From the NCBI RefSeq assembly GCF_026015985.1, contig NZ_CP110389.1:3628001-3692000 (forward strand): a stretch of DNA of 64,000 bases, written 5' to 3'. This document shows positions 10,273-21,979 of the stretch, in pieces (position 1 is the first letter of the stretch; every line of letters begins with the position of its first letter). The stretch is from Rhodopseudomonas sp. P2A-2r. Lineage in GTDB: Bacteria > Pseudomonadota > Alphaproteobacteria > Rhizobiales > Xanthobacteraceae. A model generated the notes under the pieces. That model worked only from the letters and a program-made list of their open reading frames with translations, had not been told where the DNA came from and did no database searches. The position numbers and the translations under genes were made by a program.

Positions 10273-10731
10273 ATGCCTCAATTCGCCAGCAAGCGCCGGG
10301 TCCGGCACAGCGCATCGCAGATGTTCGACCTCGTGGCCGACGTGGAGCGCTATCCGGAGTTCGTGCCGCTGTGCAAGGCGCTGAAGATCCGCCAGCGCAC
10401 GACAAAACCTGACGGCACCGAGGTGATCGTCGCGGACATGACGGTCGCGTTCAAATTGATCCGCGAGGCCTTCACCAGCCGCGTGACGCTGGACCGCGCC
10501 AACCTCAAGATCATGGTGGAGTATCTGCAGGGCCCGTTCAGCAATCTCGAGAACCGCTGGACCTTCGAGCCGAAGTCCGACACCGAATGCGATGTCGGTT
10601 TCTTTCTGTCCTACGAATTCAAGAGCCGGATGCTCGGCATGCTGATGGGCACCATGTTCGACACCGCGTTCCAGCGCTTTTCTGCGGCGTTCGAGAAGCG
10701 CGCCGATCAGGTCTACGGGGCCAAGAGCTGA
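10273..10731 (+). CDS. COQ10/RatA-family SRPBCC protein (ubiquinone-binding)
   Basis: 152 residues forming one START/SRPBCC lipid-binding domain. Seen blocks are SASQMFDLVADVERYPEFVPLCKA, the strand ENRWTFEPKSDTECDVGFFLSYEFKS, and a final amphipathic helix. In mitochondria COQ10 binds ubiquinone and supports respiration; the E. coli relative RatA was described as a translation inhibitor, but that role is less certain. Coupling to lipA is typical of alphaproteobacteria and suggests a role in respiratory or lipid metabolism. Identity is good, activity inferred. Confidence 0.85.
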   Translation: MPQFASKRRVRHSASQMFDLVADVERYPEFVPLCKALKIRQRTTKPDGTEVIVADMTVAFKLIREAFTSRVTLDRANLKIMVEYLQGPFSNLENRWTFEPKSDTECDVGFFLSYEFKSRMLGMLMGTMFDTAFQRFSAAFEKRADQVYGAKS

Positions 10732-10734
10732 GGT

Positions 10735-10899
10735 TCCCCGGACGCGGCGCAGCCCGGCAATGCGAAGCATTGCCGAGAAGGCCTGCTCCGCAGATCCGGG
10801 GCCGTCTCATGCGACGTCAAACGAGAAGATCCCGGATCTGCGGAGCACCGTTTCGGACGATGCTGCGCATCGTCGCTCACGCTGCACCGCATCCGGGAA
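10735..10899. repeat. Dispersed intergenic repeat, copy B
   Basis: Runs from TTCCCCGGACGCGGCGCAG to CTGCACCGCATCCGGGAA and holds GCAGATCCGGGGCCGT and GATCCCGGATCTGCGGAGC, two halves that are roughly inverted copies. It is the best-preserved copy of the family also seen at 8370, 25169 and 46042, and fills the gap between the convergent COQ10-like and cinA-type genes. Confidence 0.85.
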
Positions 10900-10910
10900 A
10901 CGTGGAACAG

Positions 10911-11534
10911 TTACTTTTCGGGTTTTGGCTTCGGCTTCAGCGGCCCGGCGCGGTGGCGTTTGACGGCCGCTCGGCGCGGCGTGCGCGCGACCCGCGGCCG
11001 TGCCAAGCTGGCCGCTTCGCGTTTCTTGACCGGCGGCTGCGGTCCCCGCGCCAGTTCCATCAACATCCGCAAGGCTTCCACCACCGAGCGCTGCCGCACT
11101 GGGCCGCGGCCGATGGCGCCGAAGCGACACTCGCGATTGAGAATGCGGCCATCGCGCGAAGCGACGGCGAAATGGACCAGGCCGACCGGTTTGCCCGGCG
11201 TCGCGCCGCCGGGGCCGGCAATGCCGGTGATCGACACCGCGAGATCGACACCTGCCTTTTCCAGCGCACCCACCGCCATCTGCGTCGCGGTCTCCTTGCT
11301 GACCGCACCGAACGTCGACAGCGTCGCAGCGCGCACGCCGAGCATCGCGCGCTTGGCGTCGTTGGAGTAGGTGACGAAGCCGCGGTCGATCACATCGGAC
11401 GAGCCGGGAATGTCGGTCAGCGCTGCCGCCACCATGCCGCCCGTGCAGGATTCAGCGGTCGCAATGGTCAGCTTGCGGCTGCGGCAGAGATCCAGCAGCG
11501 CACGGGACAGGGCACGGGCGTCGCTGCCGCTCAT
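10911..11534 (-). CDS. pncC: CinA-family nicotinamide-nucleotide amidohydrolase
   Basis: 207 residues. The CinA C-terminal domain is complete: TIATAESCTGGMVAAALTDIPGSS (about residues 23-46), VTYSNDAKRAMLGV, and SITGIAGPGGATPGKPVGLVHFAV. The family deamidates NMN to NaMN in the pyridine nucleotide salvage cycle. The C-terminal 45 residues are a basic, Pro/Lys-rich tail (RAGPLKPKPKPEK) not needed for the fold. The gene directly abuts ispDF (stop at 11535, start at 11534), so it is the second gene of that operon. Confidence 0.9.
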   Translation of the reverse strand: MSGSDARALSRALLDLCRSRKLTIATAESCTGGMVAAALTDIPGSSDVIDRGFVTYSNDAKRAMLGVRAATLSTFGAVSKETATQMAVGALEKAGVDLAVSITGIAGPGGATPGKPVGLVHFAVASRDGRILNRECRFGAIGRGPVRQRSVVEALRMLMELARGPQPPVKKREAASLARPRVARTPRRAAVKRHRAGPLKPKPKPEK

Positions 11535-12716
11535 CTAGTCACTCCAGGGCAGGCGGATGGTGGCGCACGCCGTGGCAGCGATGCCTTCCTCGCGACCGGT
11601 GAAGCCGAGGCGCTCGCTTGTGGTGGCCTTCACCGCCACGCGCGAGATCGCAACGCCGGTGATCTCGGCAATGCGCGCCCGCATGACATCGCGGAGCGGC
11701 CCGATCTTCGGCCGTTCGCAGATCATCGTGACCTCGAGATTGGCCACGCGTCCGCCACGCGCGGTGACGCGGTCGACGGCGTATTTCAGAAACTTGTCGG
11801 AGGCCGCGCCTTTCCATTGCGGATCGCTCGGCGGAAAGTGCGAGCCGATATCGCCGTCCGCCAGCGCGCCGAGGATGGCATCCACCAGCGCATGCAGGCC
11901 GACGTCGCCGTCAGAGTGCGCGAGGAAGCCGCGCGTATGCGGCACCCGCACGCCGCAGAGCATCAGGTGATCGCCGTCGCCGAAGGCGTGCACGTCATAG
12001 CCGGTGCCCATGCGGATATCGCCGAGCGCAGCAGCAAGACGCGCTTCCTCGCGCACAAAATCTTCCGGTGTGGTGAGCTTCATGTTTGCAGGATCGCCTT
12101 CAAAGGTTGCCACCGTCAATCCTGCCCATTCGGCGAGTGCGGCGTCGTCGGTGAAATCGTCGCGGCCCTCGCGCGCCGCACGACGATGGGCTTCGAGAAT
12201 GACGTCGAAGCGAAATGCCTGCGGCGTCTGCGCAAAGCGCAAGCGCCCTCGGTCCGGCGTGGCTTCCACATGGCCGGCATCGCCGACCTGCTTGATGGTG
12301 TCGGTGACGGCAATTGCGGGCACCGCGGCGCCGGTGATTCCGGCGGCGGCGATGGCGCGCGAAATCAGGGCAGGGGTCACGAAGGGCCGCGCGGCGTCGT
12401 GAATCAGCACGACATCGGGCGGATTGCCGGCCAATGCCTCAAGGCCGGCGCGGACCGAGGCTTGCCGGCTGGCGCCGCCGTTTGCTGGATGATCGTACCG
12501 CAAATGACCGACGGCCTCGTTGAACATGGCCATGTCGTCGGGATTGAGGACCGGTTGAACCGCCGCGATGTCGGGATGTGCACAGAACGGCTCCATCGCG
12601 CGGGCGATGACAGTGCGCCCGGCAATCGTGCGGTATTGCTTCGGTCCGCCGGAACCGGCGCGCAATCCGCGTCCGGCAGCGACGACAATGGCGGCAGATC
12701 TTGTCGATTTCGTCAT
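11535..12716 (-). CDS. ispDF: Bifunctional IspD/IspF (MEP cytidylyltransferase / MECDP synthase)
   Basis: About 393 residues with two enzymes of the non-mevalonate isoprenoid pathway in one chain. The IspD part starts [20 protein letters not shown] and holds HDAARPFV. The IspF part starts [19 protein letters not shown], with [19 protein letters not shown] and the [11 protein letters not shown] loop. The missing middle enzyme IspE is not in the window. The fusion is common in alphaproteobacteria. The start is placed at ATG 12716; a TTG three codons upstream is the alternative. It is divergent from dusB across about 220 bases. Confidence 0.96.
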   Translation of the reverse strand: MTKSTRSAAIVVAAGRGLRAGSGGPKQYRTIAGRTVIARAMEPFCAHPDIAAVQPVLNPDDMAMFNEAVGHLRYDHPANGGASRQASVRAGLEALAGNPPDVVLIHDAARPFVTPALISRAIAAAGITGAAVPAIAVTDTIKQVGDAGHVEATPDRGRLRFAQTPQAFRFDVILEAHRRAAREGRDDFTDDAALAEWAGLTVATFEGDPANMKLTTPEDFVREEARLAAALGDIRMGTGYDVHAFGDGDHLMLCGVRVPHTRGFLAHSDGDVGLHALVDAILGALADGDIGSHFPPSDPQWKGAASDKFLKYAVDRVTARGGRVANLEVTMICERPKIGPLRDVMRARIAEITGVAISRVAVKATTSERLGFTGREEGIAATACATIRLPWSD

Positions 12717-12872
12717 CAGGCTCAACTGATTAAGGGGTAAGCTGTGGGCGCACAGCCATTACCATGCCGGACGGCAAAAACAGCATGTTTCCCTCGGCGT
12801 GAATGATCAACAACGCAATGCTGCACTGCACTTGCAAAATCAGCACATCTGTCTAATGTCTAGGCATGACGG

Positions 12873-12901
12873 TTGACTGCACAAGAAATGTGCGCAAGAT
12901 A
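12873..12901 (+). promoter_or_regulatory. Possible promoter of the dusB-ntrBC operon
   Basis: TTGACT (12873-12878) and AAGATA (12896-12901), 17 bases apart, lie about 40 bases before the dusB GTG. I see no convincing sigma-54 element (GG and GC ten bases apart) in the 224-base gap. Confidence 0.3.
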
Positions 12902-12940
12902 CGTTCAACCGCATCGTAGCGTACAAAGGACAGTAGGTCT

Positions 12941-13981
12941 GTGACCGCCCTGGAATCACCAAACCACAAGTCGTTGCGGATCGGCGACATCGAAATCGCG
13001 AACCGTGTGGTTCTGGCACCGATGACCGGCATCACGGATGTGCCGTTCCGGCGGCAGGTGGCCCAACTCGGCGCCGGCCTCGTCGTCTCAGAAATGACGG
13101 CAAGCGCCGATCTCGTCAATGGCCGACCGATGTCTGTTTTGCGCGTTGAGGCGACCGGCCTGGGCCCGCACGTGGTCCAGCTGGCCGGCTGCGAGGCCCG
13201 CTGGATGGCCGAGGGCGCGCGCATCGCCGAAGCCGGCGGCGCCGATATCATCGACATCAACATGGGTTGCCCCGCCCGCAAGGTCACCGGCGGCACCGGC
13301 CAGTCCGGCTCAGCGCTGATGCGCAACCTCGATCACGCACTGACGCTGATCGACGCCACGGTCGCGGCGGTCAAGGTGCCGGTGACGCTGAAAATGCGGC
13401 TCGGCTGGGACGACAATTCGCTCAATGCGCCGGAGCTGGCGCGCCGCGCCGAAGCGGCCGGCGTGCAGTTGATCACGGTGCACGGCCGCACCCGTTGCCA
13501 GTTCTACAAGGGCGAGGCGGATTGGGGCGCGGTGCGCGCGGTCCGCGACGCGATCGATATTCCGCTGATCGTCAACGGCGACATCACCTCCTACGAGAAG
13601 GCGCTGACCGCGCTGGAACTGTCCGGCGCCGACGCCGTGATGGTGGGCCGCGGTGCCTATGGGCGCCCCTGGGTGCCCGGCCAGATTGCCCGTCGCCTGC
13701 AGAGCGGTGCAGCAGAGGCCGAGCCGGCGCTCGCCGTGCAACTTTCCTACGTCCGCACGCTCTACGAGGAAATTCTCAGCCATTACGGCGTCCATGTCGG
13801 GCTGCGCCATGCACGAAAACATCTCGGCTGGTCGCTCGATGCGGCCGCAGCCGCCAGCGACGCGCCACCGGACGTTCTGAGAAGCTGGAAACAGAAGATT
13901 CAAACCGCCGAGGCCCCCGCAGGCGTACACCGTTCGCTTGACGAGGCGTTTGACGCCTTCGCATGGAGTGCTGCCGCATGA
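12941..13981 (+). CDS. dusB: tRNA-dihydrouridine synthase (NifR3/DusB family)
   Basis: 346 residues from a GTG start with AGGA 9 bases upstream. The TIM-barrel FMN enzyme reduces uridine in tRNA D-loops. Visible are the N-terminal [18 protein letters not shown], the catalytic cysteine C110 in [11 protein letters not shown], the MRLGWDD block, and the FMN-phosphate site [13 protein letters not shown]. The gene was first known as nifR3 because it sits ahead of ntrBC. Here its stop overlaps the ntrB start by four bases (ATGA), so co-transcription and translational coupling are expected. Confidence 0.96.
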   Translation: MTALESPNHKSLRIGDIEIANRVVLAPMTGITDVPFRRQVAQLGAGLVVSEMTASADLVNGRPMSVLRVEATGLGPHVVQLAGCEARWMAEGARIAEAGGADIIDINMGCPARKVTGGTGQSGSALMRNLDHALTLIDATVAAVKVPVTLKMRLGWDDNSLNAPELARRAEAAGVQLITVHGRTRCQFYKGEADWGAVRAVRDAIDIPLIVNGDITSYEKALTALELSGADAVMVGRGAYGRPWVPGQIARRLQSGAAEAEPALAVQLSYVRTLYEEILSHYGVHVGLRHARKHLGWSLDAAAAASDAPPDVLRSWKQKIQTAEAPAGVHRSLDEAFDAFAWSAAA

Positions 13982-15138
13982 CAGCTGTCGCAGGACACCG
14001 CCACCCGATTTCCACCGACAGCGAGGCGATTCTCAACGCCTTGCCCAATCCGGTGCTGCTGATCGCACCCGACGGCAAGATCGTCGACGCCAACATGGCA
14101 GCGGAATCGTTTTTCGAGATCTCGACCCAGTTCCTGCGGCGCCAGTCGCTGAAGGAACTGGTGCCGTTCGGCAGCCCGCTGCTGGCGCTGATCGATCAGG
14201 TTCGCGACTCCGGCTCGCCGGTCAATGAGTTCAAGGTCGATCTCGGCACGCCGCGGATCGGCAGGGATCGCCAGGTCGATCTCCATGTCGCGCCGTTGAG
14301 CGAACGGCCCGGGCATATCGTGGTGATGCTGCAGGAACGCACCATCGCCGACAAGATGGACCGCCAGCTCACCCATCGCAGCGCCGCACGCTCGGTGATC
14401 GCGCTCGCCGCGATGCTGGCCCATGAGATCAAGAATCCGCTGTCAGGCATTCGCGGAGCCGCGCAGCTGCTGGAGCAGGCGGCATCGTCCGAAGACCGCA
14501 TGCTGACACGGCTGATCTGCGACGAGGCCGATCGCATCGTGACCCTGGTCGATCGTATGGAGGTGTTCGGCGATGATCGCCCGGTGGCGCGCGGTCCGGT
14601 CAACATCCACTCTGTGCTCGACCATGTGAAACGGCTCGCGCAGTCGGGCTTTGCCCGCAACATCCGCTTCATCGAGGAATACGACCCGTCATTGCCGCCG
14701 GTGCTGGCCAATCAGGACCAGCTCATCCAAGTGTTCCTCAACCTGGTGAAAAATGCCGCCGAGGCCGTCGCGGAACTGGGCCACGACGGTGAGATCCAGC
14801 TCACCACTGCGTTCCGGCCTGGCGTTCGGCTGTCGGTGCCGGGCAAGAAGACCCGCGTCTCGCTGCCGCTGGAATTCTGCGTCAAGGACAATGGCCCCGG
14901 CGTGCCGGACGACCTGTTGCCGAACCTGTTCGATCCCTTCGTCACCACCAAGCCCACCGGAAGCGGCCTGGGTCTTGCATTGGTTGCCAAGATTGTCGGC
15001 GATCATGGCGGAATCATCGAATGCGAATCCCAGCCGCGGAAGACGATTTTCCGAGTGCTGCTGCCCATGTTCAACGCTGCCAAAAACTTCGAACCGAGCA
15101 ACGGCGACGTCCCGGCGACGTCGCCGCACACCTCCTAA
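13978..15138 (+). CDS. ntrB: Nitrogen regulation sensor histidine kinase NtrB
   Basis: About 386 residues. An N-terminal PAS domain ([22 protein letters not shown]) is followed by the dimerisation H-box [20 protein letters not shown] and an ATP-binding domain with N-box [19 protein letters not shown] and GSGLGLALV. It has no membrane segment, as expected for a cytosolic kinase that reads PII (GlnB) and controls NtrC phosphorylation. The start at 13978 is chosen because it overlaps the dusB stop (ATGA) and gives the short N-terminus of known NtrB; an ATG at 13963 is also open. Confidence 0.95.
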   Translation: MTAVAGHRHPISTDSEAILNALPNPVLLIAPDGKIVDANMAAESFFEISTQFLRRQSLKELVPFGSPLLALIDQVRDSGSPVNEFKVDLGTPRIGRDRQVDLHVAPLSERPGHIVVMLQERTIADKMDRQLTHRSAARSVIALAAMLAHEIKNPLSGIRGAAQLLEQAASSEDRMLTRLICDEADRIVTLVDRMEVFGDDRPVARGPVNIHSVLDHVKRLAQSGFARNIRFIEEYDPSLPPVLANQDQLIQVFLNLVKNAAEAVAELGHDGEIQLTTAFRPGVRLSVPGKKTRVSLPLEFCVKDNGPGVPDDLLPNLFDPFVTTKPTGSGLGLALVAKIVGDHGGIIECESQPRKTIFRVLLPMFNAAKNFEPSNGDVPATSPHTS

Positions 15139-15153
15139 AAACCAAGATGAGAA

Positions 15154-16602
15154 ATGACAATGGCCGCTGGTAGCATTCTGGTTGCAGACGACGACACTGC
15201 GATCCGCACCGTCCTGAATCAGGCCCTTTCCCGCGCCGGATATGAGGTTCGCCTGACTGGCAACGCCGCCACGCTGTGGCGCTGGGTGAGCCAGGGCGAG
15301 GGCGATCTCGTCATCACCGACGTGGTGATGCCCGATGAGAACGCCTTCGACCTGCTGCCGCGCATCAAGAAGATGCGGCCCAACCTGCCGGTCATCGTGA
15401 TGAGCGCGCAGAACACCTTCATGACGGCGATCCGCGCGTCGGAGCGCGGCGCCTATGAATATCTGCCGAAGCCGTTCGACCTCAAGGAACTGATCGCCAT
15501 CGTCGGCCGCGCGCTGGCGGAACCGAAGGAGCGCGTCGCCAGCGTTGCCGATGACGGCGAGTTCGATTCGATCCCGCTGGTCGGCCGCTCGCCGGCCATG
15601 CAGGAAATCTACCGCGTGCTGGCGCGCCTGATGCAGACCGACCTGACGGTGATGATCTCCGGCGAGTCCGGCACCGGCAAGGAACTGGTGGCGCGCGCGC
15701 TGCACGACTACGGCAAGCGCCGCAACGGGCCCTTCGTTGCCGTCAACATGGCAGCGATCCCGCGCGACCTCATCGAATCCGAACTGTTCGGCCATGAGCG
15801 CGGCGCCTTCACCGGCGCCAACACCCGCGCCTCCGGCCGGTTCGAGCAGGCCGAGGGCGGCACGCTGTTCCTCGATGAAATCGGCGATATGCCGATGGAG
15901 GCGCAGACCCGCTTGCTGCGCGTGCTGCAGCAGGGTGAGTACACCACGGTCGGCGGCCGAACCCCGATCAAGACCGACGTGCGCATCGTTGCGGCCTCCA
16001 ACAAGGACCTCCGGATTCTCATCCAGCAGGGCCTGTTCCGGGAGGATTTATTCTTCCGCCTCAACGTCGTGCCGCTGCGTCTTCCTCCTTTGCGTGAACG
16101 CATCGAGGATCTCCCGGACCTGATCCGGCATTTCTTTGCGCTGGCCGAAAAGGATGGCCTGCCGCCCAAGAAGCTCGACGCCCTGGCGCTGGAGCGCATG
16201 AAGCAGCATCGCTGGCCCGGCAACGTCCGCGAGCTGGAGAACCTGGCCCGCCGGCTGGCGGCGCTCTATCCGCAGGATGTCATCACCGGCTCGGTGATCG
16301 ACGGCGAACTGGCACCGCCTGCGGTGGTGTCCGGCGGCAGCCCCCAGAACGGCGTCGACAACCTCGGCGGCGCCGTCGAGGTCTACCTGTCCTCGCACTT
16401 CTCGAGCTTCCCGAACGGCGTGCCGCCGCCCGGCCTCTATCACCGCATCCTGCGCGAGATCGAAGTACCGCTGCTCACAGCGGCACTGGCGGCGACGCGC
16501 GGCAACCAGATCCGTGCAGCCGATCTGCTCGGCCTCAACCGCAACACCCTGCGCAAGAAGATTCGCGATCTGGATATCCAAGTCTATCGCACCGGCGGGT
16601 AG
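15154..16602 (+). CDS. ntrC: Nitrogen regulation response regulator NtrC
   Basis: 482 residues with three domains. The receiver has the phosphoryl Asp in [10 protein letters not shown]; an ATG two codons in (15160) would make it D54 as in classical NtrC. The AAA+ domain has Walker A GESGTGKE, the sigma-54 contact loop GAFTGA and Walker B LFLDEIGD. The C-terminal Fis-type helix-turn-helix is [20 protein letters not shown]. It activates sigma-54 promoters for nitrogen assimilation when phosphorylated by NtrB, which lies 15 bases upstream. Confidence 0.97.
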   Translation: MTMAAGSILVADDDTAIRTVLNQALSRAGYEVRLTGNAATLWRWVSQGEGDLVITDVVMPDENAFDLLPRIKKMRPNLPVIVMSAQNTFMTAIRASERGAYEYLPKPFDLKELIAIVGRALAEPKERVASVADDGEFDSIPLVGRSPAMQEIYRVLARLMQTDLTVMISGESGTGKELVARALHDYGKRRNGPFVAVNMAAIPRDLIESELFGHERGAFTGANTRASGRFEQAEGGTLFLDEIGDMPMEAQTRLLRVLQQGEYTTVGGRTPIKTDVRIVAASNKDLRILIQQGLFREDLFFRLNVVPLRLPPLRERIEDLPDLIRHFFALAEKDGLPPKKLDALALERMKQHRWPGNVRELENLARRLAALYPQDVITGSVIDGELAPPAVVSGGSPQNGVDNLGGAVEVYLSSHFSSFPNGVPPPGLYHRILREIEVPLLTAALAATRGNQIRAADLLGLNRNTLRKKIRDLDIQVYRTGG

Positions 16603-16623
16603 GGCGCCGCGCACAGGGACTAA

Positions 16624-16772
16624 CCTCGCCCCGCTCTTGCGGGGAGAGGTCGGAGCCGAGCGATAGCGAGGCTCCGGGTGAGCTGTTAGTGTTCGCTCGC
16701 AGCCGCTCCTCACCCGACTCGGACGACCTCGGTCCTTCGAGCGCCCCTCTACCCGCAGGACCCGGGCGAGGG
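16624..16772. repeat. Intergenic palindromic repeat between ntrC and ntrY
   Basis: Begins with CCTCGCCCCGCTCTTGCGGGGAGAGG, a GC-rich hairpin. It continues with GAGCCGAGCGATAGCGAGGCTC, another inverted repeat, and ends with CTCACCCG...ACCCGGGCGAGG. This type of CCCCGC-TTGCGGGG element followed by GGGTGAG is often scattered between genes in Bradyrhizobium relatives. It lies in the 350-base ntrC-ntrY gap, which holds no gene. Confidence 0.55.
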
Positions 16773-16952
16773 AAACGCATCAGATCGAGCAATTCCACGT
16801 CATCGCGACGTGAAACCGGCACGACTGCGCTTTCCGCGGCTTTTACACGCCGCGGAATTGTCGTAATTGAGCAACATTGTTGTATGATTGCATCAGTACG
16901 TGTCGGGCTCGATCCCGCGACGACATGGCGTTCACGCTCACCAAAATCCGGA

Positions 16953-19239
16953 ATGACCAGCGCAGACACGTCGCCCCCAGCGTTTGAAGCATCGCCGGCT
17001 GAACCGCGCCGATGGACTCTGCGCCGGCTGCTGCCGCCGATTGCCGTCGGTCTGGCGCTGCTGTCGGCCTTCCTGACCTTTGTCGTCCTGACCGGGCTGA
17101 CGCCGATCTCGCCGACCCACAACGTAGTCGTCACCTTCCTGCTGATCAACGCGACCGCCGTGTTCCTGCTTGTGGTCATTATCGCCCGCGAAGTCTGGAA
17201 GGTGGTGCAGGCCCGCCGCCGCGGGCGCGCCGCCGCCCGGCTGCATGTCCAGATCGTCAGCCTGTTCTCGGTGATCGCGGTGATTCCCGCGGTGCTGGTC
17301 TCGATCGTCGCCAATGTCACCCTCGATCGCGGCCTCGACCGGCTGTTTTCGGGGCCGACCCGCGAGGTGATCCAGAACTCCCTGATCGTTGCCAATGCCT
17401 ATCTCCACGAACATGCGCAGCTGATCCGCGGCGACATCCTCGGCATGGCCAACGACATCGCCCATGCGCGGCCGTTATACGACCAGGACCGCGGCACCTT
17501 TCGCAGCCTGCTGACGGCCAGCGCGGCGTCGCGCAACCTGCCGGGGGCGATGATCATCGACAAGGACCGCAATGTCCTGGAATCGGCGCAGACCGGCATC
17601 CGCCAGGACTTTACGACCCCGGCCGCCGACTTTCTGAAGAATGTCGATGAGACCGAGCCGCAAATCGCGGTGTTCATCGAAGCCAATTACGTCGCCGCGG
17701 TGATCCGGCTGCGCGCCTTCGACGATACCTTCCTCTATGTGGCGCGGCTGCTCGATCCACGGGTGGTGGCGCAACTGCGCCAGACCCAGGCCAGCGTCGC
17801 CGAATATGCCGACCTCGAATCCCGCCGGCTCGGCGTCCAGGTGGCCTTCGCGCTGATGTTCACGGTGATCGCGCTGACGGTGCTGATGTCGTCGGTGCTG
17901 ATCGGACTGAACTTCGCCAACTGGCTGGTGACGCCGATCCGCCGTCTGATGGGCGCCGCCAATGCGGTGTCGACCGGCGACCTGCATGTGCGGGTGCCGG
18001 TGATCCAGTCCGAAGGCGATCTGGCGCATCTCGGCGAGACCTTCAACAAGATGACCCAGGAGCTGCGCACCCAGCGCGACGAACTGGTGTCGGCCTCCGA
18101 CGTCATCGACAGCCGCCGCCGCTTCATCGAGGCGGTGCTGTCCTCGGCCAGTGCCGGCATCATCGGGGTCGACGGGGCCAACAGCATCGGCATCCTCAAC
18201 CGCTCGGCGGAAAAGCTGATCGGCCATTCGGAATCCGAGACCCTCGGCCACCCCCTGCACGAAATCATCCCCGAACTCGACGAGATGATGCAGACCGTGC
18301 GCGAGGGCTCGCAGCGGCTGGTGCAGGGCCAGATCAACATCGCGCGCGGCGGCCAGGAGCGGGTGCTGTCAGTGCGCATCAGCGCCGAGCAGACCAGCCA
18401 GTCGCGCGACAGCTACATCATCACCCTCGACGACATCACCGAGCTGGTGTCGGCGCAGCGCACTTCGGCCTGGGCCGACGTCGCCCGCCGCATCGCCCAC
18501 GAGATCAAGAACCCGCTGACGCCGATCCAGCTCTCGGCAGAGCGCATCAAGCGGAAATTCGGCAAGGTGATCGTCGCCGACAAGGCGATCTTCGAGCAGT
18601 GCACCGACACCATCGTCCGCCAGGTCGACGACATCCGCCGCATGGTCGACGAGTTCTCGAAGTTTGCACGGATGCCGAAGCCGGTGATCGAGGGCGAGGA
18701 TGTCGCCGATACGGTTCGCCAGGCCGTGTTCCTGATGCGGGTCGGGCATCCCGACGTCGATATCGAGGCCGAGATCAAGGAAGAGCCGATGCGCGCCCGG
18801 TTCGATCGCCGGCTGATCTCGCAGGCACTGACCAACATCATCAAGAACGCCACCGAGGCCATCGAGGCGGTGCCGGCGGAAGAGCTTGGCAAGGGCCGCA
18901 TCGAGGTGATCGCCGCGCGCGAGGGCGAGGACATCGTCATCGACGTGATCGACAACGGCATCGGTCTGCCCACGGTGAGCCGGTCGCGGCTGCTGGAGCC
19001 CTATGTCACGACGCGCGAGAAGGGCACCGGCCTTGGTCTCGCCATTGTCGGGCGCGTTCTGGAGGACCACGGCGGGCGAGATCGAGCTCAACGATGCCTC
19101 TGACATCCGGCCCGGTGCCCGCGGCGCATGGATGCGATTGCGCTTTGCGATTTCCGGCCAGAAGCCCGATGCGGCAAACGCCGAGCCAAAAGCCGCGCAG
19201 AGCAACGAAATCAAGACCGTCGCCGTGAGCGGCAACTGA
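16953..19239 (+). pseudogene. ntrY: Sensor histidine kinase NtrY, frame broken near the C-terminus
   Basis: With one base removed, this is a 761-residue NtrY. An N-terminal region with transmembrane helices (about residues 28-48, 55-75, 95-115) and a further helix near residue 300 brackets a periplasmic part. A HAMP domain (NWLVTPIRRLMGAANAVSTG), PAS domain, H-box [20 protein letters not shown] and ATPase motifs DNGIGLP and GTGLGLAIVGRVLEDHGG follow. At 19074-19076 an extra G in GGCGGGCGAG shifts the frame, ending the protein early at 19103. The family sequence continues in the next frame as GEIELNDASDIRPGARGAWM to 19239. The partner NtrX follows 28 bases later. The pair senses nitrogen or redox state in alphaproteobacteria. 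Confidence 0.9.
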
Positions 19240-19267
19240 CCGAACGAAAAAAGACAGAGCGCATCCC

Positions 19268-20638
<1,371 letters not shown>

Positions 20639-20680
20639 CTCGCTCGCTGTCACTCAAATCCTCAGCCATCAGGACGTCCT

Positions 20681-21538
20681 ATGTCGCGCATTGCCTATGT
20701 AAACGGTCACTATCAAAACCTGCGCGATGCCGCCGTGAATGTCGAAGACCGCGGCTATCAGTTCGCCGACGGCATCTATGAGGTCTGCGAAATCATCGGC
20801 GGCAAGATGGTGGATTTTCCCCGCCATATGGCGCGGATGCAGCGCTCGCTGCGCGAGCTGCGCATGGCCGAGGCGATGCCGCTGGCATCCTTGAAGATCG
20901 TGATGCAGGAGGTGATCCGGCGCAACCGCATCAGCTACGGCATCGTCTATCTGCAGATCAGCCGCGGCGTCGCCCACCGCGACCATGGCTTTCCGTCGCC
21001 GGAGGTGAAGCCGAGCCTGGTCATCACCGCCAAGTCGCTCAACTTTGCCAAGAACCAGGCCCAGGCCGCGCGCGGCGTCAAGGTGATCACCACCGCCGAA
21101 AACCGCTGGCCGCGCGTCGACATCAAGACCGTCGGTCTGTTGCCGAACGTGCTGGCGCGCCAGGAAGCGCGCGACAAGGGAGCCTATGAGGCCTGGTATG
21201 TGGATGCCGACGGCTTTGTGACCGAGGGCGCCTCGTGCAACGCCTGGATCGTCACCCGCGACGGCAAGGTGGTCACGCGCAGCGCCGAACGTGGCATTTT
21301 GTCGGGCATCACCCGCGCGGTTCTGATCGAGGTGCTGGAGTCGCTGCAGCTCAAGCTCGAAGAACGGAACTTCACGCCGGAGGAGGCTTATCAGGCCGCC
21401 GAGGCTTTCGTTTCCTCGGCGAGTCAGATTGTAATGCCCGTCATCAGCATCGACGGCAAAACCATTGGCGACGGCAAGCCGGGCGCGATCGCCACGCGAT
21501 TGCGCGAGGAATTTCATCGATTTTCGGCGATTTCCTGA
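20681..21538 (+). CDS. dat: D-amino-acid aminotransferase (class IV PLP)
   Basis: 285 residues. The fold-type IV aminotransferase core is clear: start MSRIAYVNGHYQNL, VEDRGYQFADGIYEV (about residues 22-36), the catalytic Lys in KTVGLLPNVLARQEA, and the phosphate-binding end VTEGASCNAWIVT and GILSGITRAVL. D-alanine transaminases (Dat) make D-glutamate or D-alanine for peptidoglycan; branched-chain and aminodeoxychorismate lyase relatives share the fold. The short GYQFADGIYE block favours Dat. It lies 42 bases after ntrX, in the conserved ntr-hfq cluster. Confidence 0.87.
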   Translation: MSRIAYVNGHYQNLRDAAVNVEDRGYQFADGIYEVCEIIGGKMVDFPRHMARMQRSLRELRMAEAMPLASLKIVMQEVIRRNRISYGIVYLQISRGVAHRDHGFPSPEVKPSLVITAKSLNFAKNQAQAARGVKVITTAENRWPRVDIKTVGLLPNVLARQEARDKGAYEAWYVDADGFVTEGASCNAWIVTRDGKVVTRSAERGILSGITRAVLIEVLESLQLKLEERNFTPEEAYQAAEAFVSSASQIVMPVISIDGKTIGDGKPGAIATRLREEFHRFSAIS

Positions 21539-21719
21539 GATTTGCCTCAGATTTGCCCGGCCGTTGGCTGAACTGGCTTGCCTAAAAAGCTTGCCTGCCC
21601 TCTAATCAATTCGTCGCGCTCCCGGAGGGGATCTCAGGGAAACGCGGCGGCCAGTCGACGCTCCGGAGAGAGCTGCGTCAGGTTAAAAAAACAAGCACAA
21701 CAAACTGCGGGATAAAAAA

Positions 21720-21968
21720 ATGGCGGCAGACCGCGCACAGAATCTACAGGACACCTTCCTCAACCACGTACGTAAAACAAAGACGCCCCTGACGATCTTT
21801 CTGGTCAACGGAGTGAAGCTGCAGGGTATTGTCACATGGTTCGACAATTTCTGTCTGCTGCTGCGCCGTGATGGTCACTCTCAGCTTGTGTACAAACACG
21901 CAATCTCGACCATCATGCCGGGCGCTCCGATCCAGCTGTTCGAAGGCGGCGAGGACGCACCAGCTTGA
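21720..21968 (+). CDS. hfq: RNA chaperone Hfq
   Basis: 82 residues with both Sm motifs: Sm1 [20 protein letters not shown] and Sm2 [10 protein letters not shown]. It is a hexameric RNA-binding protein that pairs small RNAs with mRNAs, and in related bacteria it is needed for nifA expression. The C-terminus is short and acidic (GGEDAPA), as usual in alphaproteobacteria. The 181-base upstream gap is AT-rich just before the ATG (two A runs), which favours ribosome entry. hflX follows after 11 bases, the classic hfq-hflX pair. Confidence 0.98.
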   Translation: MAADRAQNLQDTFLNHVRKTKTPLTIFLVNGVKLQGIVTWFDNFCLLLRRDGHSQLVYKHAISTIMPGAPIQLFEGGEDAPA

Positions 21969-21979
21969 GATTAAACTGA

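Noticed and set aside
10587..12740. Plus-strand ORF of 717 codons over cinA and ispDF
   Set aside because: It reads antisense through two firm genes, is rich in Arg/Ala/Gly and matches no family.
12726..12940. Sigma-54 promoter before dusB-ntrBC
   Set aside because: GCTGCACTGCACTTGC has the GC half but no GG ten bases upstream, so the -24/-12 pattern is not met.
16689..16952. Longer N-terminus of NtrY
   Set aside because: The added 88 residues read through the palindromic repeat and do not fit the family; the start at 16953 matches the usual N-terminus.
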